39,645 nt of DNA from Methanosuratincolales archaeon (GTDB taxonomy: Archaea; Thermoproteota; Methanomethylicia; Methanomethylicales; Methanomethylicaceae). Under the pieces are notes generated by a model. The model had not been told where the DNA came from. It worked only from the letters and a program-made list of their open reading frames with translations, and did not search any database. This document shows positions 1-8,964 of the stretch, piece after piece. How positions within the stretch are numbered: position 1 is the first letter of the stretch; the number at the start of each line of letters is the position of its first letter. Both the position numbers and the translations under genes were made by a program. The stretch lies in NCBI GenBank assembly GCA_014361445.1, contig JACIVQ010000002.1:24939-64583 (forward strand). The letters run 5' to 3'.

Positions 1-715
1 GCAACTCTTTATGCAGATGCCACACGCAGAACCAATATCTCTTAGCTGGTTCCAGTATATCCAGCACCTTCTAACGTCGGTCCCCCCTTCCACACTGATC
101 GCACCTATTGGGCAAGACTTTACGCATTTTTGGCAAGTGTTTGGTCTGATCTTCTCTAAGCAAACCTCTTTAGAGAGCACGTCTCCCTTTACTAGAGGGG
201 CTTCCGTAATTACACTTATCCAGCGCACTCTGGGTCCATATTCTGGAGTCAGCAGTACACCACAAATCCCTTTCTTCCCAAGACCTGCTGCCTCAGCGGC
301 AGCCATGTGGTTGAATGACGGTATAAACTTCGGGTAACCTGCGTCATACTGCCTCCAGAGCGCCTTGTAGTTGTCTGTCTCAGGGAAGTATATGCTGAGG
401 TACCCACGTCTCTGCAGGAACTTTGCGACACCATAGGCCGCAGCATTTAAACATTCATTTACAGTATCATAATGTTTGCTGTATATGGTGCTTGGCGTCG
501 TATGGAGCACGGGTTCTAACAATACCATCCCAAGGACAACCACGGAGTTTGCTCCACTGAGGTAGTCTTGCGGACGGTGACCATCAGGTGCTGCTTGGAG
601 CAATGGGTTAAATGGATCTGCGACGCCGAAGATGTCGACCCCCATAGATTCTGCATTGCTCCTGACAACTTTTGTGATTCTGTTTTCAAGCCCATGTTCA
701 TCTTTTTCGCTCAAT
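1..715 (-). CDS. Double [4Fe-4S] cluster, epoxyqueuosine reductase (QueG)-like iron-sulfur protein, C-terminus cut by window edge
   Basis: Not in ORF track because no stop lies inside the window. Manual minus-strand translation from TTG at 715 (preceded by in-frame TGA) gives LSEKDEHGLENRITKVVRSNAESMGVDIFGVADPFNPLL...AAEAAGLGKKGICGVLLTPEYGPRVRWISVITEAPLVKGD...CQKCVKSCPIGAI...GSACGICIKSC, an uninterrupted frame with ferredoxin-type cysteines. Resembles the 32518-33264 protein. Confidence 0.75.
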
Positions 716-866
716 TTCGTCTTCCCTTCTCAAATTGATACATCAGAATTTAAAGTATTTAATCACTATTATTGTTATCATTATTGTCAATGTTATTGTT
801 ATAGATGTCTTTACGTGAATTATTTGGGGGCTAAATTACACAATATGTGCGCAGTAGGCTAAGCGA

Positions 867-1883
867 TCAAGTGCTCAATTTTGCAACAAGGATATTGTCC
901 TTTACCCTCAAAAACCTGACGCTTACCTCCTCCCCAATAGGTAGCTCGGCTCCCACTATCGTTACCGCCCATCTTTTATCATGTGTTACAGCAAGGGTCT
1001 CACCTTTAAACCAACCTGGTCCAACAACGGTCACATTAACCCGCTCCCATTTACTGTAGGGAGTCTTTAGGCTAGTGGCAGGCCGAATCCCAAAATCCGA
1101 AGCCTTAATTATGAGTCTGGTGTTAGTCTTGAATTCAAGTTCTCTCAGTTTATTGTAGAACTCGAACCAAGTCATGAACTTGATCTCTTTGGATTTCCTC
1201 CCAAACTTGTGGCGCTCACATTTTTGAATGCCTAATGGCGGGCAGTTCTTCCCTGCGCCAATCTGCTTAGCGAGGTTGATAATATTTTCCATCTCTGAGT
1301 CATTCAATGGGTGGACCCAAACAGGCGCAAGGAGTAAATCGATCGAGGTATTTTCTGTGATATACTTTGCCATCTCTATAACTCGATTAACATCGTAATC
1401 TTCACTTCCTGCGAGCCTCTTTGCAAGTTGGGGATTGAGCGCATCTATGGAAAGGTTTATTCTAGAAAGCCCAGCATCGTCTAGGTCTTTGATTAGCTTC
1501 TCGTTAAGTAAGTGACCGTGTGTCTGCATCGAGACCGTGGCGACTTCCTTGAGATCCTTTAATTTGTGAACTAGATCGACAATCCTAGGATACGTCAGCG
1601 GATCTCCCACTGTATCGATGTGTGCTTCTACCCCGCCCCCTTTAATCTTGACTAAATATCTTATCCAGTCTAGCATGTGATCAAGATCAATAATATATTC
1701 AGCCCGTCGCCTCTTACTCTTTGGTCCGGCGTCGGTTGAGCAAAAGATGCAGTTCAGTGGACAGTAAGTTGTTGGTCTAATCTGGAGGACGTTCGTTCCT
1801 CTATCGATTATGCCAAAGTAAACTGTACCAATTAAAGGTATATCCTCAGGCAATTTGAAAAGCTCAGCCATTTTTCTCCACAT
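867..1883 (-). CDS. Radical SAM protein with possible TRAM-like C-terminal beta-barrel
   Basis: CPLNCIFC (CxxxCxxC) motif; C-terminal VNVTVVGPGWFKGETLAVTHDKRWAVTIVGAELPIGEEVSVRFLRVKDNILVAKL reads like a TRAM/OB segment. Confidence 0.8.
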   Translation of the reverse strand: MWRKMAELFKLPEDIPLIGTVYFGIIDRGTNVLQIRPTTYCPLNCIFCSTDAGPKSKRRRAEYIIDLDHMLDWIRYLVKIKGGGVEAHIDTVGDPLTYPRIVDLVHKLKDLKEVATVSMQTHGHLLNEKLIKDLDDAGLSRINLSIDALNPQLAKRLAGSEDYDVNRVIEMAKYITENTSIDLLLAPVWVHPLNDSEMENIINLAKQIGAGKNCPPLGIQKCERHKFGRKSKEIKFMTWFEFYNKLRELEFKTNTRLIIKASDFGIRPATSLKTPYSKWERVNVTVVGPGWFKGETLAVTHDKRWAVTIVGAELPIGEEVSVRFLRVKDNILVAKLST

Positions 1884-2032
1884 ATATATCCATTATTAAT
1901 CCCAAAATAAAAAGTAGGAAGAAAAGGTTCTGGTAAAACTTTCCTCGAATATAAAATGGCATGTTTAGGACAAGATGTGTAAGCTAAGAAATATACTTCT
2001 GGGGAAATGCATCAAATATGAATGGATGATGA

Positions 2033-2719
2033 ATGTTGTTAAAGGAGATACTTGACTGCTACATGGAGAAAGTTAGTGGATTAAAGGAGCATTGCGATAG
2101 ATGCCTTAGAACAGAGAGGTGGGGAGGGAGCGTTGTTTTAATGGTTGTTGATGCTGCCTTTACCTCAATCGGCTTGAACTACTTCACCGCAGTAGTCCCT
2201 AAAGTCGAGGAATTTAACAAAAAGTTTGTGGAGAGTGAGAAGATCAAAGACTTAAGAGGGCTTGCCAAAGCCGAGTTAGATGAGTTGAGAAGTGTTTGGA
2301 AAAATAAAAGATCATGGCACATCGCAAAGAACATAGCCTCATATTTATCAACCTTGAGTAAGAATGATAAAACAGCGCTCAGAACGTGGGCTAAGAACGC
2401 AAAGCTCGAAAGCTGGAGAGAAGATCCTATTGGAAGGATCAAAGGTGTTGGCTTGATCACTTTCCAATACCTGCGAATGATGGGCGGCATAGATACTGTT
2501 ATGCCTGATAAGATAGTTAAAAGAGTGGTAAACGAGATCTTAGTTAAAGCCGGCATAGAACCTGTGAATGACAATATGGAGTTTATTAAGAAAGTAGAAG
2601 AGGTCGCGTTGAACTGCGGTTATAGACCAATAGAGCTTTGCTGGATGACCTGGCTTATTCAGCCTGAAGGAAAAATTATGAGGATGGAGAAATATTCGGG
2701 CTTACTTTCTAAAATATGA
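2033..2719 (+). CDS. Helix-hairpin-helix DNA-glycosylase-superfamily-like protein
   Basis: RIKGVGLITFQYLRMMGGIDTVMPDKIVKRVVNE resembles the HhH-GPD signature (LPGVGxxTAxxxL...xVxxDxHVxRV). Confidence 0.5.
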   Translation: MLLKEILDCYMEKVSGLKEHCDRCLRTERWGGSVVLMVVDAAFTSIGLNYFTAVVPKVEEFNKKFVESEKIKDLRGLAKAELDELRSVWKNKRSWHIAKNIASYLSTLSKNDKTALRTWAKNAKLESWREDPIGRIKGVGLITFQYLRMMGGIDTVMPDKIVKRVVNEILVKAGIEPVNDNMEFIKKVEEVALNCGYRPIELCWMTWLIQPEGKIMRMEKYSGLLSKI

Positions 2720-2868
2720 ATATGAGTGCCCAAGTGTTAGGCATTATTACTATTTCCTCTAATGAGTAATAGAGTAGGGAGAATTAGAGACAGTTTGTGT
2801 ATCCTATGACAAAAAAGCTGTCCCTAAGTTGTTACAACTCAGATCGTAGATTTTTCACTTTCATCCGA

Positions 2869-2893
2869 CCCTTGAAAGGCGTGGGTTTTCTTG
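2869..2893 (-). repeat. Probable solo left-end hairpin remnant of an IS605/TnpB-type element
   Basis: CCCTTGAAAGGCGTGGGTTTTCTTG matches 17040-17064 (CCCATAAATGGTGTGGGTTTCCTTG), next to the intact TnpB element, at 20/25 positions, with a compensatory pair change in the small inner stem. Confidence 0.45.
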
Positions 2894-3048
2894 CGACACT
2901 CATAAATTCCTTTAGATTAAGGTTTTTTGGCTTCATCGCCAACCTTCACGTAGACCTCCCACAAAGTTAAAAGGCGTCTTTAAAATAAGAATTAGGACCA
3001 TATACACTATATTGAAAATGGTACAAATCTATTATCGGGTGCCACCCT

Positions 3049-4437
3049 ATGAGTGATCTCAAGGCACTTTTCTCCCCGAGGAGTATAGCCATAATTGGCG
3101 CCTCAAGAAATCCTAAGAAGATCGGCTATGAACTTGTTAATAATATCATTACTGGGGGTTACGAGGGAAGAATTTACCTAGTTAACCCCGAAGGCGCAGA
3201 GATAATGGGCATTAAGTCATACACATCAGTCAAGCTCATACCTGAAGAAGTGGATCTCGCTGTGGTCGCGGTTCCTGCCGCATATGTCCCCGATATCTTA
3301 GAAGAGTGTGGGGAGAAGGGGGTTAAGGCGGCTATAGTAATAAGTTCTGGATTCAGAGAGGTAGGTAATGTTGAACTGGAGGAGAGAACCCTATCAGTGG
3401 TGAGGAAGTATGGAATTCGGATGCTCGGACCGAACGTCTTTGGACTTTATTATGCTCCCTCTAGGATGAATGCGACTTTTGGGCTTGCAAGGGTTTTTCC
3501 TGGGAGCATCGCGTTTGTGACGCAGAGCGGGGCGCTCGGAATAGCAATGATGGGATGGGCCAACCTGTATAAGATAGGCGTCTCTACGGTTGTGAGCATG
3601 GGAAATAAGGCGGATCTTGATGAGGCAGATATGTTGGACTACTTCGTCTCGGACGAGGAGACCAAGGCAGTCCTGATGTACATTGAAGGAGCGAAGGATG
3701 GGCGCCGCCTCATGTCATCGCTCAAGAATATAACTTTGAAGAAACCGGTCGTGATAATTAAATCAGGTAGAACTGAAAAAGGAGCTGCTGCGGCTGCTTC
3801 TCATACCGGATCTCTCGCTGGAACTGATAGAATTTATGATGTAGCTTTCAGACAGAGCGGGGCTCTCCGTGCCACGGACTTTGCACAGGCGTTCGATTGG
3901 GTCAAGCTAATGACAATGCAGCCCTCTCCTACAAATGACAATTGTCTAATTATTACAAATGGTGGCGGGGTCGGCGTCATGACAACAGATGCATGTGAAG
4001 AGGCAGGAATCAACATCATGCCCCTACCAGAGGACCTCCAGTCAGAGTTTAAGAAAATTATGCCTGTTTTTGGTAACTTTAGGAACCCTGTTGACTTAAC
4101 TGGGCAGGCCTACGAAGAGAGCTATTATAGGGCTCTTGAGTTAGCGCTCAAAGATAACAGGATAGGCTCTGTGATCGTCCTCTACTGCCAAACTGCTATA
4201 ACAGATCCGGTAGCCATAGCAAAAGCTATCGCAGATGCTTCTGAGGCGAATAAGTGCAACAAGACGGTGGTAACGAGTTTCGTTGGCGGTGCACAGTGTG
4301 ACGAGGCAATGCGAAAGCTCGACGAGTTCTCTATACCTTCATATCCAATCCCTGAGCGCGCAGTTTCGGCTCTGGCGGCATACTACAGATGGCAGAGGTA
4401 TAGGTTGATGCAGAGGTCACTACCTCTAAAGATATGA
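3049..4437 (+). CDS. CoA-binding, ADP-forming acetyl/acyl-CoA synthetase alpha-type protein
   Basis: N-terminal SIAIIGASRNPKKIGYELVNNI CoA-binding fold; AAAAASHTGSLAG containing the phosphorylatable His; full-length 462 aa; no beta subunit adjacent. Confidence 0.85.
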   Translation: MSDLKALFSPRSIAIIGASRNPKKIGYELVNNIITGGYEGRIYLVNPEGAEIMGIKSYTSVKLIPEEVDLAVVAVPAAYVPDILEECGEKGVKAAIVISSGFREVGNVELEERTLSVVRKYGIRMLGPNVFGLYYAPSRMNATFGLARVFPGSIAFVTQSGALGIAMMGWANLYKIGVSTVVSMGNKADLDEADMLDYFVSDEETKAVLMYIEGAKDGRRLMSSLKNITLKKPVVIIKSGRTEKGAAAAASHTGSLAGTDRIYDVAFRQSGALRATDFAQAFDWVKLMTMQPSPTNDNCLIITNGGGVGVMTTDACEEAGINIMPLPEDLQSEFKKIMPVFGNFRNPVDLTGQAYEESYYRALELALKDNRIGSVIVLYCQTAITDPVAIAKAIADASEANKCNKTVVTSFVGGAQCDEAMRKLDEFSIPSYPIPERAVSALAAYYRWQRYRLMQRSLPLKI

Positions 4438-4475
4438 AGGTATAAGTTTCAATTTTGCTTTCCACCTATTTCTAG

Positions 4476-4506
4476 GGCTGCATGGTTCGGGGAGAACCGT
4501 TGAGCC
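4476..4506. other. Candidate structured RNA / hairpin in convergent intergenic region
   Basis: GGCT..ATGGTTC-GGGGA-GAACCGT..AGCC: 7-bp inner stem (one G.U) plus 4-bp outer stem. Confidence 0.25.
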
Positions 4507-4628
4507 TCGGGAAACTGGAGAATTTACGAATAACCTAATTTAAAGATGCTTAGGCTACCGCCCAATATGCTTCTTGAGGTAAAAATTTAATCTAGTATCA
4601 TTCTCAATTTGGAAAAATTTACCTTAAT

Positions 4629-5243
4629 TTAATCCCACCACTTTTTTTGGAGTGGCATAGCTATAATCTCCCTTATCTCCAGCCTCTTCTCTTTATCTTT
4701 TGAGAAGACCGTCCCAGGGTAGGTCGATCTCACAACTATTGCTGTGTCGGCACCAGTTCCGCTCCCTCCAACCCCCACAACATCCTTAAATGGCTCCAAA
4801 ACCCCACAGTCCACTGCAGATAGTACAACCTCCACCGCAACTTTCATCCCCTGTCCAAATGCATATAGGGTCTCCTTGAAGACGATCTCAGGGGTTGGAA
4901 AACTGTATTTTGAAGTCTCGTAAAGGAAACCATGGAGTACGTACGGTATTCTGTCTAAAACAATGACGCCCAGTCTCTCCAGCTCCTCCTTGATCTTTGG
5001 GTCCATGCAGGGATACTCATTGCCCCACTCTCTCCTGAATGGACTCTCTGAGACGCAGATAATCCTGGCTTCATCCGTGAGCGCTTTGGCGAATTTTAAA
5101 GCCGTTGCCCCAGAGGTGCTTGCAACTACAATATCCCTTATGTCGCTCCTCTGGATGTATTTTGTGACAGCCTCAACGACGAGATCCGTATTATCTTCCC
5201 CAGGTTTTGTGAAGTAATAGACCTCACGGATTTTGAATGGCAT
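4629..5243 (-). CDS. Stand-alone pyruvate kinase alpha/beta (C-terminal)-domain-like protein
   Basis: IRDIVVASTSGATALKFAKAL...RIICVSESPFRREWG resembles the C-terminal domain of pyruvate kinase; no catalytic barrel. Confidence 0.65.
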   Translation of the reverse strand: MPFKIREVYYFTKPGEDNTDLVVEAVTKYIQRSDIRDIVVASTSGATALKFAKALTDEARIICVSESPFRREWGNEYPCMDPKIKEELERLGVIVLDRIPYVLHGFLYETSKYSFPTPEIVFKETLYAFGQGMKVAVEVVLSAVDCGVLEPFKDVVGVGGSGTGADTAIVVRSTYPGTVFSKDKEKRLEIREIIAMPLQKKWWD

Positions 5244-5279
5244 GAAAACACCATTAAAAAATTTTGATCCCCTGCCTCT

Positions 5280-7649
5280 TTAACTTTCCTCTTTTTTGGT
5301 TGGGGGTCTGTACCTTCTGAGAAGAAGTGAATTGGAGACCACTGATACTGAGCTGAGAGACATTGCTAGGGCTGCGATCTCTGGTCTAAGTACCAGTGTT
5401 GGGTAAAGCAATCCTGCGGCTATGGGTATTCCCAACGCGTTGTACACAAGTGCCCAGAACATATTTTCTTTTATCTTCCTCATGGTCTTTTTACTAAGGT
5501 CTATTGCGAGCACAACCCCCTCCAGACCCCCTCCTGTCAGGATTATCTCGCCAGCCTCCTTGGCTATCTCTGTCCCGCTCCCAATAGCTATTCCAACATC
5601 TGCCTGGGTAAGTGCAGGGGCGTCGTTGATTCCGTCCCCTACCATCGCCACAACCTCGCCCTCGTCCTGAAGTTTTGCTATGACTCCGGCTTTCTCATCG
5701 GGTCGAATATTTGCTAAAAACCTCTCTATGCCAAGCGACCTCGCGACGGCGCTTGCGACCCTCTCATTGTCCCCCGTCAGCATTACCACTTTCAGACCCA
5801 TTCGTTTGAGCTGTGCCACCACGTCCGCCGCCTCAGGCTTCGGCTCATCGAATATCCCTATGGCTCCAAGTACCTTCCCGTCGTAGAAGGATATAACAGT
5901 CATCATCCCATCTTCTTCCAGCTTTTTTATGATCTCGGGGTCGCGAAAAGTTATGTTCAGCTTCTCGAATAGGCCCCTACTTCCAACTATTGCCCGCTTC
6001 CCCATTACCTTTCCTATTACGCCCTCCCCAGGGAGTTCTTCTAATTCATCGAGTCGGTATAATTCCATCCCCTCGGCCTTCTCGACGATTGCCTTTGCTA
6101 CGGGATGTTCTGATCCCTTCTCCAAAGATGCTGCCACCTTTAGAACTTCCTCCTCTCCAACCCCTGCGAGGTCCACTATTTTCACCACCCTCGGTCTTCC
6201 CTGTGTAAGCGTCCCTGTCTTGTCAAATACTATGGTCGTCAATTGCCTTACCTTCTCCAAGACCTCTCCCCCCTTTATCAATATGCCAGTCTCTGCGCCC
6301 TTGCCAAGACCGACCATTATTGCAGTAGGTGTGGCAAGACCTAAAGCACATGGGCAGGCTATGACTAGGACAGAGACTGCCATCATCAGTGAAAAATTGA
6401 TTGGTTTGCCTAAGAGGATCCAAGTGACGAATGTGATTAGTGATATTCCCAATACTGCGGGGACGAAGCGGGATGCGATTCTGTCGGCAAACCTTTGGAT
6501 TGGTGCCTTCCTTGCTTGTGCCTCTTCCACGAATCTTACGACCTGTGAGATGAAGCTGTCCTTACCGACCTTCGTAGCCCTGATAGTTATAAAACCAGTC
6601 CTATTTATGGTCCCCCCTATGACCGTGTCGCCTACTTTCTTCTCCACTGGCATACTCTCACCCGTTACCATTGACTCATCAACAGTTGCCCTTCCCGATA
6701 TTATCACTCCATCCACTGGTATGGACTCACTGGGCTTCACGATAATCATGTCGCCCACAACAACATCGTCCGTGGGTATCTCTTCCTCACTTCCGTCTCT
6801 CAAGACCCTCGCAGTCTTTGGACGAAGCTCCATCAGCTTCCTTATGGCGGACGAAGCTCTGGCTTTTGCCTTCTCCTCAAGATACCTACCAAGAAGGATG
6901 AAGGTTATCAGTAGTGCAGCCACCTCGTAATATACGTCCCCATGGCTGAAAAAAGTGTTGAATATGCTGAAAATATAAGCTGCAGAGACGCCAAGTGCTA
7001 CGAGGACATTCATGTCAGAGTAGCCCCTTCTCAAAGACTTGTAAGCGCCCACATAGATGCTCCTGCCGCCCACCAGTAGGACAGGCGTAGTCAAAATGAA
7101 AAGCACTAACTCCCTGTTCGGGAAGTGCATCATTATCATGCTGATCACGGTTATTGGTATAGCGAGTGCAAGGCTAAAGATGAAGTCTATCCTGCGTCCC
7201 TTTTCCTTTAGATCAGGGCTTAAAGTCTCTTCCCTTAACAAAGGAGTATAGCCCAGGTCTTTTATAATCCCACTCAAGCGCTTTGGATTTATCACTTTCG
7301 GGTCATATTCCACAACAACAGTCTTTGTTGCTAGGTTTGCATTGGCGGCATAGACGCCCTCGTTTTTCATTAGCTCTTCCTCAATCTTAGCTATGCAGGA
7401 CGCGCACCTCATGTCCTCAACAAATATTATAGCTCTCTCCATCAACACTTTGTACCCTGCGTCCTCCACAGCCTTTGCAATATTTCGGAGGTTGACTTTA
7501 TCATCCTCGTACTCTACAAAGGCTGAATTTGACCCAAAGCTCACCTCTACGCTACTCACGCCCTCTATTTTCCTCAATGACTTTTCAATCGAGGCGGCGC
7601 AGGCTGTGCAGTGCATCCCCTCTATTCCTATTATCACTCTCTTTCGCAT
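5280..7649 (-). CDS. copA: Copper-translocating P1B-type ATPase
   Basis: Two N-terminal HMA domains ([18 protein letters not shown]), CPC in [37 protein letters not shown]. Confidence 0.95.
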   Translation of the reverse strand: MRKRVIIGIEGMHCTACAASIEKSLRKIEGVSSVEVSFGSNSAFVEYEDDKVNLRNIAKAVEDAGYKVLMERAIIFVEDMRCASCIAKIEEELMKNEGVYAANANLATKTVVVEYDPKVINPKRLSGIIKDLGYTPLLREETLSPDLKEKGRRIDFIFSLALAIPITVISMIMMHFPNRELVLFILTTPVLLVGGRSIYVGAYKSLRRGYSDMNVLVALGVSAAYIFSIFNTFFSHGDVYYEVAALLITFILLGRYLEEKAKARASSAIRKLMELRPKTARVLRDGSEEEIPTDDVVVGDMIIVKPSESIPVDGVIISGRATVDESMVTGESMPVEKKVGDTVIGGTINRTGFITIRATKVGKDSFISQVVRFVEEAQARKAPIQRFADRIASRFVPAVLGISLITFVTWILLGKPINFSLMMAVSVLVIACPCALGLATPTAIMVGLGKGAETGILIKGGEVLEKVRQLTTIVFDKTGTLTQGRPRVVKIVDLAGVGEEEVLKVAASLEKGSEHPVAKAIVEKAEGMELYRLDELEELPGEGVIGKVMGKRAIVGSRGLFEKLNITFRDPEIIKKLEEDGMMTVISFYDGKVLGAIGIFDEPKPEAADVVAQLKRMGLKVVMLTGDNERVASAVARSLGIERFLANIRPDEKAGVIAKLQDEGEVVAMVGDGINDAPALTQADVGIAIGSGTEIAKEAGEIILTGGGLEGVVLAIDLSKKTMRKIKENMFWALVYNALGIPIAAGLLYPTLVLRPEIAALAMSLSSVSVVSNSLLLRRYRPPTKKEES

Positions 7650-7812
7650 CTATATCGACAAAAGATCACCAATGTAGAGCTTTAACTCTATCGGTACAGA
7701 TTTTGGTATGCTGAAGGTTACATGAGTACTCCCATTTAAGCCGATGACCCACCTTTGGATCTTTGGAGCCAAACCGCCTCAAAATGAGACCCTCAAGAGC
7801 ATATAGCCCATG

Positions 7813-7875
7813 ACCTTCCTTGCTACATTTTTGGATTTGTTCAAATCCAAGGAATTTGATGAGGTATAGGAAGGT
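7813..7875. repeat. Nested inverted repeat upstream of copA
   Basis: Perfect 9-bp arms TTGGATTTG-TT-CAAATCCAA (7831-7850) inside 8-bp arms ACCTTCCT (7813-7820)/AGGAAGGT (7868-7875). Confidence 0.55.
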
Positions 7876-7930
7876 GGTGGATGACCAAGTTTATATCGGA
7901 AGAAAAATCGGGCTCCAGTAGTAAAAGGTT

Positions 7931-8566
7931 TCAAATATTCAATCTCCTATACCCTAGTGATGTCCAAATAGTCTTGGTAGGAGTAACTATCAGATCGACG
8001 GGAACATCCCACTCGTTTCTTGGAACATAATCCAAGATCTGGAGATCGTGGACAGTAGTGATAGCGATTGTTTTTCCGTTAATCGATCCTGCTTTTTTCC
8101 AGATTGTGTATTCAGTATCTGAATATGCCGTCCCCTTGCCAAGCCTGTATCCTTCATTGCTAACAGCTACCGAGCCAGCGATAAATAGGTCAATTTTATA
8201 ATCTCCTGGCACAATAGGCCTACCCCTCTCCAAGAAACCTCTTATTGTAGAATCATAGAACGGATCTTCTGACCTTTCTATTACCATAAAACCTCTCGAG
8301 AGCCTCGGCGTGGCTACTACTAAAATCTTACCATCCCTCAAGACGGCTTCCCGGACAGGCCTCTGGGGGGAGTCAGGGTTGCAAAGAACAACTCTGGCCT
8401 CCTCGTACTCCTTTAACCTCCGCAGCCTATTGGCGGCCTCATCGGCACCTACAAAATTCGGGATCCTCCCAAATACTGGGAAAGGCGGAAGGGCAACGTT
8501 CCTTTCCATCATTGCCCTCCAGACTTTCATCCTTATCTCGTCTTTTAGGTTCTTAGATCCCAACAA
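7931..8566 (-). CDS. 5-formyltetrahydrofolate cyclo-ligase family protein
   Basis: KDEIRMKVWRAMMERNVALPP...GADEAANRLRRLKEYEEARVVLCNPDSPQ...GYRLGKGTAYSDTEYTIWKKAG; MTHFS-like GKGxxYxDxE motif. Confidence 0.75.
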   Translation of the reverse strand: MLGSKNLKDEIRMKVWRAMMERNVALPPFPVFGRIPNFVGADEAANRLRRLKEYEEARVVLCNPDSPQRPVREAVLRDGKILVVATPRLSRGFMVIERSEDPFYDSTIRGFLERGRPIVPGDYKIDLFIAGSVAVSNEGYRLGKGTAYSDTEYTIWKKAGSINGKTIAITTVHDLQILDYVPRNEWDVPVDLIVTPTKTIWTSLGYRRLNI

Positions 8567-8736
8567 TTATCCCTAGAGACTATTTATTCAATTTTACCAT
8601 TTTATCGTTTAGCATTTGATAAGAGAGACAAAACATTCTTCTTAACAAATTGGCTTTAGGCTCATGAAATTGAGACAAAAAAGAGAGGCGGAAGGATAAT
8701 ATAACACGCTATACTTAAAGATCATAGTGATTAGAT

Positions 8737-8877
8737 TTGGCGATAGATCCAGTCTGCAAGATGGTGGTTGACGAAAGAACTGCAGACTATAAATCTGAAT
8801 ACGGGGGGAAGAAATACTATTTCTGTTCGCTCGGGTGTAAGAAAGAGTTTGACGCAAACCCAGAAAAGTACATTTAA
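8737..8877 (+). CDS. YHS-domain mini-protein (46 aa)
   Basis: Manual translation from TTG: MAIDPVCKMVVDERTADYKSEYGGKKYYFCSLGCKKEFDANPEKYI; canonical YHS pattern (DPVCxMxV...YxFCSxxCkxxFxxxPxkY). Missed by the track because it is under 60 aa. Confidence 0.85.
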   Translation: MAIDPVCKMVVDERTADYKSEYGGKKYYFCSLGCKKEFDANPEKYI

Positions 8878-8964
8878 AGCACAGGCATTTATATCTCACA
8901 GGCGAAGAATCTTGTTGTTTTGGATGGGGTTGTTTTGAGTTTGCCAAATTTTTATTCCAGTGCT

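Noticed and set aside
249-701. Two short minus-strand ORFs that could suggest a frameshifted gene
   Set aside because: A third minus-strand frame from 715 is open throughout and encodes the QueG-like protein, so no frameshift is needed.
2010-2035. ATGATGA resembling a C box of a C/D sRNA
   Set aside because: No D/D' (CTGA) boxes at suitable spacing.
2807-2971. Possible 54-aa ORF MTKKLSLSCYNSDRRFFTFIRPLKGVGFLATLINSF...
   Set aside because: The central GVGFL part is a translation of the left-end-like hairpin; no other coding evidence.
5929-6930. 333-aa plus-strand ORF
   Set aside because: Antisense to copA, whose minus-strand frame has all P-type ATPase motifs; the Ser/Pro/Thr-rich translation is typical of an antisense shadow.
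8642-8947. 101-aa minus-strand ORF
   Set aside because: Overlaps the opposite-strand YHS mini-gene, which has a far stronger domain match.
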